DNA from: CALKKN01 sp050118555
GTDB lineage: Bacteria > Pseudomonadota > Gammaproteobacteria > Xanthomonadales > SZUA-36
Assembly (NCBI GenBank): GCA_050118555.1
Contig: JASFKQ010000220.1
Coordinates: 1-6,165 of the forward strand
Direction of reading: 5' to 3'
Length of the DNA stretch: 6,165 nucleotides
The notes under the pieces are model-generated. The model was not told the DNA's origin, ran no database searches, and saw nothing but the letters and a program-made list of their open reading frames with translations. Below are positions 1 through 5,323 of the stretch, piece by piece. The stretch's first letter is position 1. Each line of letters begins with the position of its first letter. A program made the translations under genes and the position numbers.

Positions 1-987
1 CGGACGCTGGTGCAGGGCGCGCTGATCGATCCGCTGGAGAACCTGCACCCGAACTGCGGGACCGACGCCGACCGCGCGGCCTGGCAAGTGGATGGCATTC
101 CGCAGGAAGGCTTCGACCTCTGCTTTACCGATATCGCCGCCAGTTCCAACGAGTCCGGTTTCGTGCCGAAGCTGAACGCGACGTGGTTCTGGACCGACGA
201 CAACATGATTTACGCGACCTATTCGGAAGGCTTCCGCCGAGGTGGCGGCAACGGCGGCCGGCGCGGCTCCATCTTCGCGGCGGACGGACCGTACGGCAGC
301 TACCAGTCGGACAACCTGTCGAACTACGAGATCGGTTCCAAGAACACCCTTTTGAACGGCCGCCTGACGCTGAACGCGACCTACTACCACATGGTCTGGG
401 ACAAGATCCAGATCCAGACCGAAGACCCGCAGCCGGCGTTCTACGCGGTGGGCATCATCAACTTCCCCGAGGCCACCATCGACGGCGTGGAAGCGGAGTT
501 CAGCTTCGCCGCCACCCGGAACCTGACACTCAGCGGCACACTGGGCTACAACGACGCCAAACTGTCCAAGGACGCCAGGCTTTGGCCGGGCACCGACTCG
601 GAACGCACCGCGCCCAAGGGCACCCGCCTGCCGCTGATGCCCGAATGGAAGTACAGCCTGACCGGACGCTACGACTTCAACGGGACGCTCTGGAACGCCC
701 ATCCCTACCTGCTGGGCACCTGGACCTATAACGGCGATACCCTGAATTCGCTGGCCGGTATCCAGGTGAGCATCAACCAGGCCGGCGTGCGCAAGACGCC
801 GTCCTACAACCTGCTGAACCTCAGGTTCGGGCTGGACGCGCAAGGCTGGAGCGCCTCGCTCTTCGTCGACAACGTGTTCAACGAGTACGCCCCGATCTTC
901 TTCAGCGAACGCTACACGCAGACCCGTGCAACCGTGCTGCCGCCACGTACCTTCGGAATCAACTTCCGCAAGGACTTCAACTGGTAA
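1..987 (+). CDS. TonB-dependent outer-membrane receptor, C-terminal part (5' end outside window)
   Basis: The frame is open from base 1 and ends at TAA 985-987. About 328 residues are visible; the family is usually about 700-900, so the signal peptide, plug domain and first barrel strands lie upstream. What is visible is typical of the 22-stranded barrel: alternating aromatic/polar strands, the segment IYATYSEGFRRGG at about residues 70-82, NYEIGSKNTLLNGRL followed by LNATYYHMVWDKI, PLMPEWKYSL, and the closing strands LFVDNVFNEYAPIFF ... FGINFRKDFNW with a terminal aromatic residue (Trp), the usual signal for outer-membrane barrel assembly. Such receptors import siderophores, cobalamin, sugars or other bulky ligands using TonB-ExbBD energy. 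The ligand cannot be told from this fragment because the plug and most extracellular loops are missing or unassigned. The next gene starts about 14 nt downstream on the same strand, so they probably form one transcript. The family call is secure; the substrate is unknown. Confidence 0.93.
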   Translation, partial: RTLVQGALIDPLENLHPNCGTDADRAAWQVDGIPQEGFDLCFTDIAASSNESGFVPKLNATWFWTDDNMIYATYSEGFRRGGGNGGRRGSIFAADGPYGSYQSDNLSNYEIGSKNTLLNGRLTLNATYYHMVWDKIQIQTEDPQPAFYAVGIINFPEATIDGVEAEFSFAATRNLTLSGTLGYNDAKLSKDARLWPGTDSERTAPKGTRLPLMPEWKYSLTGRYDFNGTLWNAHPYLLGTWTYNGDTLNSLAGIQVSINQAGVRKTPSYNLLNLRFGLDAQGWSASLFVDNVFNEYAPIFFSERYTQTRATVLPPRTFGINFRKDFNW

Positions 988-1001
988 GAGATTTGGGTGT
1001 C

Positions 1002-1580
1002 GTGGATATCGGAACACGCATCAAGGAACTCGGGCCGGTCGACAGCGATGCCCTGCGCGAGGCGATCCTCGCGCAGGAGCCCGAGGCCTGGCACGAGCAG
1101 ACCTACCGGCAGCAGGAATACGACGTGCACCGGCAAACCGAATCGCTGGTGCTCGTGTTCGCGCGGCTGGAAGCCTGGCCGCAGATCGAGATCTGCAAGG
1201 AACCCGGCTGGGATCGTCTGGCGGAGGTAGCCATCCCGGTCATGCACGGGATCATCGAGAAGCACTATCCGCCCGGTGGCACGATCATCCGGGCGATGGC
1301 GGCCAAGCTGCTGTCCGGCGGCAAGATCTCGCCGCACAAGGACTCGCATCCTTCCTTTCATCGGGGGCACCGCATCCACGTTCCGATCACGACCAATCCG
1401 CGGGTGCGATTCATGATCGACGGCCGTCCGCACCAGTTGAAGGTCGGCGAAGCCTACGAGATCAACAACCAGATGAACCACAGCGTGATGAACAAGGGTG
1501 ACGAGGACCGCATCACCTTCATCTTCGACTACGTACCACCCGCCGAACTGGGCCGGCTGCAGAGCAGCGCGGCCGCCTGA
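1002..1580 (+). CDS. Aspartyl/asparaginyl beta-hydroxylase-like Fe(II)/2-oxoglutarate dioxygenase
   Basis: A cytoplasmic oxygenase of the AspH type (double-stranded beta-helix core), with no signal peptide or membrane segment. Counting from GTG 1002 (192 aa), the core runs from about residue 80 to 180. It shows H112-x-D114 in SPHKDSHPSF, R124 and H126 in HRIHVPITTNP, G149-E150, H160 in QMNHSVMN, and R170 in DRITFIFDYVPP. H112, D114 and H160 would bind Fe(II). R124 and R170 fit the 2-oxoglutarate-binding arginines: R170 lies ten residues after the second metal His, as in human AspH. Family members hydroxylate Asp/Asn residues or free amino acids such as proline; the substrate here is unknown. 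Start choice: the frame also opens at TTG 993, but the AAGAG at 986-990 lies only 2 nt from it, against 11 nt for GTG 1002. Neither is ideal, so the start is uncertain by three codons. The gene follows the receptor by 14 nt and is likely co-transcribed. The stop is TGA 1578-1580. Confidence 0.88.
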   Translation: MDIGTRIKELGPVDSDALREAILAQEPEAWHEQTYRQQEYDVHRQTESLVLVFARLEAWPQIEICKEPGWDRLAEVAIPVMHGIIEKHYPPGGTIIRAMAAKLLSGGKISPHKDSHPSFHRGHRIHVPITTNPRVRFMIDGRPHQLKVGEAYEINNQMNHSVMNKGDEDRITFIFDYVPPAELGRLQSSAAA

Positions 1581-1601
1581 CGCCCCCCGGATTTCTGCTC
1601 T
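1561..1601. repeat. Short inverted repeat spanning the convergent gene ends
   Basis: AGAGCAG at 1561-1567 is the exact reverse complement of CTGCTCT at 1595-1601, giving a 7-bp stem around a 27-nt loop. It straddles the oxygenase stop and the 23-nt gap before the stop of the opposing amidohydrolase gene. The position suits a bidirectional terminator, but the loop is long and there is no U-tract on either strand, so function is doubtful. A chance repeat is quite possible. Confidence 0.25.
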
Positions 1602-1603
1602 CG

Positions 1604-3637
1604 CTACCGCCCGCGCCGGTAAATGACCTCGCCGTCGAACAGGGTCAGGTCGACCCGCGTGCCGGCGATGGATTCGGCGTCGCCGTTTTCATAGAGTTCG
1701 ATGATGTTGCGGTCGAGCACCGCGAAATCCGCCTTCTTGCCGGGCTCGATCGAGCCCGCGATGTTTTCCTGGTTGAGTTCGTGCGCGCCGTTGATCGTGT
1801 AGGCGTCGATCATCTGGTAAACGTCCAGCGCCTCGTCGGCATTGAGCACGTTGCCGTCAATCCCCCGCCGGGTGATGCCCGTGGCCATGTTCACGAACGG
1901 CCGCGGTGAGCGATCGTCGACGGGCGCATCGCTGCCGGCGATCGTGACCGCCCCAAACTCCGCCATGCTTCGCGCCGGATAGCTGTTCTTCATCGCGTAG
2001 TGCTCCGGGTCGTACATGCCGCCCGGACTGGTGACGTCATCGAGGAACGGCAGCACGGTCATGTCGTAGGGCGGATTGGTCAAGGCCCAGGCGAAGGTCC
2101 AGGCAAGGTACAGTCCCATCCTGCCAATCCGTTTCTGGTCTTCCGGATGCACCAGTTGCAGATGCGCCATCCCGTGCCGCAAGGGGTTGCTGCCGTCCAT
2201 CGGCGTCACCTGCTCCAGCGCATCGGCCGCGACCCGGACCGCCCGGTCGCCGATCGCGTGGATGTGGACGGTGAAGCCCGCAGAGTCCAGCCGTTTCACG
2301 TATTCCATGATGAACGGCTGCGGATCGGCCAGAACGCCGTAGGAGATGGTGCACTGCCCCGGATGGAAGCCGTGCTCGGCGCGAAAGGCGTCACGCGCCT
2401 CCTTGTCGTTGAACCGTTCCATGTGCTCGCGGGTTTCCACGCAGAGCGGGCTGGCGGTGTCGACATAACCGACGACGTCCACCGAGCCCGCCACGGGGTC
2501 GTAGCGGAATCGCGGCTGCCTGTAGGCCTCGATCACCGCCGCGTTGGGCAGTGTTGGTGGATCGGCGTAGGGATTGCCCTCCAGAACGCCGTCCGCGAAG
2601 ATCTTGGCTGCCACGGGGTGGATCAGAGTGTCGCCCTCGAAAGCGCTGCGGTTCGCCTCCAGGTCCTCCATCATCGCGTCGATATTTACCTTGCCTGTGA
2701 GCGGGTCGCGATAGTCTGCGGGCTCGAGCCGGGTGGCGACCTGGATGCGGAATTTCATGTTCCCGGAGGCTTCGAAATCTTTCAGGAATGGCAGATAGGC
2801 CGGATCGAGCGCGGCATCCTGCACCGAGGTGATTCCGTTCTTCGCCAGTTCCTGCCCGATGGCGGGCAGCAGCGCCCCGAGCTTGGTCGGGTCGCGCCGC
2901 GGGCCGGAACCCACCAGTCCGCGGGCGTGCTCGTTCAGCTCGCCGTTGGGCTCTCCGTTGTCGTCCACGCCCACAAGATCCCGATAGTCGGAAAAGACCG
3001 TGGCCAGCGTGGCGGCGCTGAGCCCGACAACGTCTCCCTTGTCGTCCCGGGCCTTCGCCAGGGCCGCGCTGTTGACAGCGCCGTGATGTCCGTCGTTGCC
3101 CCACAGGATGATCGGGTGCTCCGTAGATACCGCGTCCAGCGCGGCGCGCAGGTTCGGCAGTTCCTCGCTGACCTGGTTCCCCTCCGAAAAGTTCCACATG
3201 TCCACCGGCAGCCACTCGCCCGGCGTCAGGTCGTAGCGCCGAATGCACTCCTGCAGGTAGGGCACCATTTCCTCGAGGCTCATCGGCTGGCTGCGCAGCG
3301 AGCACACGTCCGGCTCGACGATGCCGAAGATGTGAATGTGCGAATCGTGCAGCCCGGGCAGCAGCATGCGGCCTTGCAGGTCCACGACCTCGGTGTCCGG
3401 ACCTTCGAGGGCCTCGATCTGTTCGTTATTGCCAACCGCCTGCACCAGGCCGTCACGCACCGCCACGGCCTGGGCCACGCTGTGGCGGGAATCCACCGTA
3501 TATACGTAACCGTTCACGAGTACGAGGTCCGCGGCCTCGACGGGGGGAACGGTCGGCGTGGAAGCCTGCTCGGACCCGCCACAGCCAGCGAGCAGGGAAG
3601 CGAGCCACAGTGAGGTGACGATCAGTCGGTTGTTCAT
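1604..3637 (-). CDS. YtcJ-type amidohydrolase (Amidohydro_3 family), predicted lipoprotein
   Basis: A 677-residue metal-dependent hydrolase of the amidohydrolase superfamily, predicted to be lipid-anchored. The N-terminus is a lipoprotein signal: N3/R4, a hydrophobic stretch, then lipobox LAGC with C19 as the lipidated residue. Gly at +2 does not signal inner-membrane retention. Next come a small beta-domain (ADLVLVNGYVYTVDS, about 36-50), the HxH metal motif in LPGLHDSHIH (H100, H102), NDGHHGAVNS (about 181-190), AAKIFADGV with K345, HIHAIGDRAV (H458, H460, D464), MAHLQ (H492), AGSDAPVDD (D570) and the closing PGKKADFAVLD (about 633-643). The metal-ligand set therefore looks intact. The protein is longer than the roughly 530-570 residues I expect for this family. 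The extra length lies mainly between K345 and H458, a stretch carrying C399 and C429; C112 and C131 lie nearer the N-terminus. Relatives hydrolyse C-N bonds in varied small molecules; the substrate here is unknown. Start: ATG 3637 has GGAG 8 nt upstream and gives a clean signal peptide; the longer GTG 3676 start would add 13 residues and spoil it. The stop is TAG 1604-1606. Confidence 0.92.
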   Translation of the reverse strand: MNNRLIVTSLWLASLLAGCGGSEQASTPTVPPVEAADLVLVNGYVYTVDSRHSVAQAVAVRDGLVQAVGNNEQIEALEGPDTEVVDLQGRMLLPGLHDSHIHIFGIVEPDVCSLRSQPMSLEEMVPYLQECIRRYDLTPGEWLPVDMWNFSEGNQVSEELPNLRAALDAVSTEHPIILWGNDGHHGAVNSAALAKARDDKGDVVGLSAATLATVFSDYRDLVGVDDNGEPNGELNEHARGLVGSGPRRDPTKLGALLPAIGQELAKNGITSVQDAALDPAYLPFLKDFEASGNMKFRIQVATRLEPADYRDPLTGKVNIDAMMEDLEANRSAFEGDTLIHPVAAKIFADGVLEGNPYADPPTLPNAAVIEAYRQPRFRYDPVAGSVDVVGYVDTASPLCVETREHMERFNDKEARDAFRAEHGFHPGQCTISYGVLADPQPFIMEYVKRLDSAGFTVHIHAIGDRAVRVAADALEQVTPMDGSNPLRHGMAHLQLVHPEDQKRIGRMGLYLAWTFAWALTNPPYDMTVLPFLDDVTSPGGMYDPEHYAMKNSYPARSMAEFGAVTIAGSDAPVDDRSPRPFVNMATGITRRGIDGNVLNADEALDVYQMIDAYTINGAHELNQENIAGSIEPGKKADFAVLDRNIIELYENGDAESIAGTRVDLTLFDGEVIYRRGR

Positions 3638-3690
3638 TCGGGCATCTCCGGAAAATACGGCCGGTCGGTATCGCACGGCCTGCGCTTCAT
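3634..3690 (-). other. Possible 18-codon upstream ORF overlapping the amidohydrolase start (ATGA)
   Basis: On the minus strand ATG 3690-3688 opens an 18-residue frame (MKRRPCDTDRPYFPEMPE). Its TGA stop (3636-3634) overlaps the amidohydrolase ATG (3637-3635) as ATGA. A short GGTGA sits only 2 nt before this ATG, so its own initiation signal is poor. It could be a leader peptide coupling translation, or it could be chance. No coding signature can be judged at this length. Confidence 0.2.
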
Positions 3691-3737
3691 GTTCACCGAT
3701 CGGAGGCCGCTTCGCAACGCCCGCCCCGCTGAACGCC
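3638..3737 (-). other. 100-nt gap between the MTHFR-like and amidohydrolase genes
   Basis: This is the longest gene-free stretch inside the minus-strand run. It holds the GGAG ribosome binding site and the short upstream ORF listed separately, plus an 8-bp palindrome CCGATCGG (3696-3703). I see no stem followed by a U-run and no convincing -35/-10 pair. Whether the amidohydrolase is read through from the upstream genes or has its own promoter is undecided. Confidence 0.5.
3646..3649 (-). promoter_or_regulatory. Ribosome binding site fixing the amidohydrolase start
   Basis: On the minus strand GGAG lies 8 nt before ATG 3637-3635. It supports that start over the in-frame GTG at 3676 and puts the lipoprotein signal exactly at the N-terminus. 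Confidence 0.75.
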
Positions 3738-4616
3738 TCAACCGGCCAGGTCCGAGGCCCGAAGCACCTCGACGATCAGTTCCGGGCGGCCGGGGCTGGC
3801 CAGCGCGACGCCGGACACACCGGGCATCTCGCGCAACTGCTGGATCTTTTCGACGCAGATCCGGACGCCTTCGCGCTCCGGATTCGCCGACTGCGCGATC
3901 CGGCGCTCCACCTTCGCCGGCATCACGGTCCCGTGGAGATTCTGCCTGAGCAGGCTGGCCGCCGCCGCGTCCGGCAACACCGCCAGCCCCACGATCACCG
4001 CGCAGCGCCAAGGCAGGCGCGCCTCGACCAAATGGTCCATGTAGCGGCGCAGCGCCTTCATGTTGTAGCAGACCTGGGTCTGGATGAATGCGGCACCGGC
4101 GTCGGCGCGGGCCACCAGGGACCGGGGTTGCCAGGTCTTCTTCGGGGCGAATACGGTGGCCGCCGTCCCGATGCAAAATCCCGGAGCGCCGGGAATCGAT
4201 TCGTCCTCGCCCATCAGCCGCGCCATGGTGACGAGGTCCTCGCCGCTCATTTCCAACACCTGTCGCGTCGCTGGCTTGTATGTGGACGGTAACTCCTCGC
4301 CCCGCGTCAGCAACACGCTGGTCACGCCCAGCACACCCAGCCCGAGGAGATCATTTTCGAGCGCGATCCGGTTGCGGTCGCGGCCGGTGATCTGCACCAG
4401 CGGGTCTATGCCCTCACCCAGCAGTATGGCGGCTGCGGCCTGGCCCGACATCTGCACCCGCCCATCGTGCGCATCGGGCACCTGCATCGCGTCCACCAAA
4501 GGACCCAGCAACCGCGCCTGGACGCGCACCGCTTCGGCGTCGGCGCCGCGGTCCAGCGCCAGGTCGGCGGTTACTGTGAAAGCCTGCCTGCGCAGCGCGT
4601 CGCGGAATGTCTTCAA
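3738..4616 (-). CDS. Divergent methylenetetrahydrofolate reductase-like protein (MetF/MTHFR fold)
   Basis: A 292-residue protein matching the short, single-domain MTHFR family (FAD-dependent TIM barrel, 5,10-methylene-THF to 5-methyl-THF). Landmarks from TTG 4616: FTVTADLALDRGAD (about 13-26, first strand), DAMQVPDAHDG (about 42-52), VQITGRDRNRIAL (about 74-86, the RDRNR signature of the short bacterial group), GVTSVLLTRGEELP (about 97-110), AGAAFIQTQVCYN (about 173-185, the conserved TQ strand), HGTVMPAKVERRI (about 228-240) and PGVSGVAL near the end. It departs from E. coli MetF at both catalytic acids: the first-strand Glu (E28 of FEFFPP) is D17 here with the PP pair missing, and the RGDLP loop (D120) reads RGEELP. 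It may be a true reductase or a folate-binding paralogue with another reaction. Start: TTG 4616-4614 overlaps the aldolase TGA (4615-4613) as TTGA, with GGAAAAG 4 nt upstream. The frame stays open to 4865, but that extension is Arg-rich, lies inside the aldolase gene and is not family-like. The stop is TGA 3738-3740. Confidence 0.83.
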   Translation of the reverse strand: MKTFRDALRRQAFTVTADLALDRGADAEAVRVQARLLGPLVDAMQVPDAHDGRVQMSGQAAAAILLGEGIDPLVQITGRDRNRIALENDLLGLGVLGVTSVLLTRGEELPSTYKPATRQVLEMSGEDLVTMARLMGEDESIPGAPGFCIGTAATVFAPKKTWQPRSLVARADAGAAFIQTQVCYNMKALRRYMDHLVEARLPWRCAVIVGLAVLPDAAAASLLRQNLHGTVMPAKVERRIAQSANPEREGVRICVEKIQQLREMPGVSGVALASPGRPELIVEVLRASDLAG

Positions 4617-4627
4617 GCAGCTTTTCC
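4613..4627 (-). promoter_or_regulatory. Translational coupling junction between aldolase and MTHFR-like genes
   Basis: On the minus strand the Shine-Dalgarno-like GGAAAAG (4627-4621) lies just before TTGA (4616-4613), where the TTG start of the MTHFR-like gene overlaps the TGA stop of the aldolase gene. A four-base stop/start overlap of this kind normally means reinitiation by the same ribosomes. It also decides the start of the downstream gene. Confidence 0.7.
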
Positions 4628-5248
4628 GGCGGCCGCGAGGCAGCGGCGCGCACGTTCCTCGATGGCGTCCCAGCGGCCGGCCGCGACGTCCGCCGGCTCG
4701 AACAGCGTGGCCACGAATCCGACGCCGTATACGCCGGCCGCGATCCACTCGCCGGCATTGTTTTCGTCCACTCCGTTGGTCGGCACGATTTTCAAAAAGG
4801 GCATGGGACCCAGCACGGCGCGCACCCAGGCAGGCCCGCCGGCGGGCGCGGGGAACAGCTTGCAAAGCTGCGCGCCGGCCCGGTGCGCGCGCAGCATCTC
4901 GGTCGGCGTATGGGTTCCCGGCATGCTCGCAACCCCGAGTTCGCGGGCGGCGCCGATGACCGCGTCGTCGACCACGGGCGACACCAGGAAGCGGGCGCCG
5001 GCCTCCACCGACTGCTGCGCCTCGTCCGGCGTCAGCACCGTACCCGCGCCGACAACCACACCTTCGCGACGCGAGAAATCCTTGACCAGTTCGAACGCGC
5101 CGGGAATGCTGAGCGTGAATTCCAGGATCGTAAATCCGCCGCGAATCGCAGCCTCCATCGCAAGCGCCGCTTTTTCCTGGTCGTTGGTTCGCAGGATGGC
5201 GCTGGCTTTTTCGCGGCCGAGCCGCGCAACGAATGCTTCGGGTGTCAC
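4613..5248 (-). CDS. eda: KDPG/KHG aldolase (2-dehydro-3-deoxy-6-phosphogluconate / 4-hydroxy-2-oxoglutarate aldolase family)
   Basis: A 211-residue class I (Schiff-base) aldolase, the normal length for Eda, cytoplasmic and usually trimeric. It cleaves KDPG to pyruvate and glyceraldehyde-3-phosphate, or 4-hydroxy-2-oxoglutarate to pyruvate and glyoxylate. Landmarks: R20 in SAILR, E43 in ILEFTLS (equivalent to Glu45 of E. coli), VVVGAGTVLTPDEA (about 64-77), PGTHTPTE (about 110-117), K130 in CKLFPA (the Schiff-base lysine, Lys133 in E. coli), and VPTNGVDENNA (about 155-165). All catalytic positions are present. The phosphate-binding elements differ from E. coli: TLR becomes TLS, PTGGI becomes PTNGV, and the late GGS segment reads VGFVATLFEP. 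The physiological substrate may therefore be non-phosphorylated or otherwise different, and no edd is visible here, so the gene symbol is by family only. Start GTG 5248-5246 has a good AGGAG 5 nt upstream. It lies 75 nt after avtA and is coupled to the MTHFR-like gene by TTGA. Confidence 0.93.
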   Translation of the reverse strand: MTPEAFVARLGREKASAILRTNDQEKAALAMEAAIRGGFTILEFTLSIPGAFELVKDFSRREGVVVGAGTVLTPDEAQQSVEAGARFLVSPVVDDAVIGAARELGVASMPGTHTPTEMLRAHRAGAQLCKLFPAPAGGPAWVRAVLGPMPFLKIVPTNGVDENNAGEWIAAGVYGVGFVATLFEPADVAAGRWDAIEERARRCLAAAGKAA

Positions 5249-5323
5249 GGATGCTCCTGACGGATGATCAAAAGGGAATGGTACCCAGCACTGCCCTGGC
5301 GCGACAAGCCGGCCGCGTTGCGG
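5249..5323 (-). other. 75-nt avtA-aldolase intergenic region
   Basis: Apart from the AGGAG ribosome binding site, the only structure I see is a small hairpin candidate, CCAG-7 nt-CTGG, on the minus strand. It has a 4-bp stem and no U-tract directly after it, so it is not a convincing terminator. Read-through from avtA into the aldolase gene is plausible. Confidence 0.45.
5254..5258 (-). promoter_or_regulatory. Strong ribosome binding site for the aldolase GTG start
   Basis: On the minus strand AGGAG lies 5 nt before GTG 5248-5246. It is the best Shine-Dalgarno match in the window and supports the GTG start. Confidence 0.75.

Noticed and set aside
926..1501. Open frames overlapping the receptor/oxygenase junction on both strands (926-1501 plus, 912-1481 minus)
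   Set aside because: They overlap two well-supported genes and their translations are low-complexity, Arg- or Asp/Leu-rich shadows without motifs.
2000..3613. A 537-codon open frame on the plus strand, opposite the amidohydrolase
   Set aside because: It lies antisense to a gene with clear motifs. Its translation is rich in Arg, His and Val with no recognisable domain, as expected from a GC-rich shadow frame.
3638..3676. Longer amidohydrolase start at GTG 3676
   Set aside because: It would put 13 extra residues before a textbook lipoprotein signal. ATG 3637 has GGAG at 8 nt.
3696..3703. 8-bp palindrome CCGATCGG in the gap before the amidohydrolase, considered as an operator
   Set aside because: It is too short and single-copy, with no promoter nearby to give it meaning; expected by chance in GC-rich DNA.
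4617..4865. Upstream extension of the MTHFR-like frame to 4865
   Set aside because: The extra 83 residues are Arg-rich, unlike the family, and lie fully inside the aldolase gene. The TTGA junction with an SD gives a natural start at 4616.
3558..4959. Plus-strand open frames opposite the MTHFR-like and aldolase genes (3558-4292, 4084-4959, 4467-5267)
   Set aside because: They are antisense to genes with conserved catalytic motifs, and the compositions are typical of GC-rich shadow frames.
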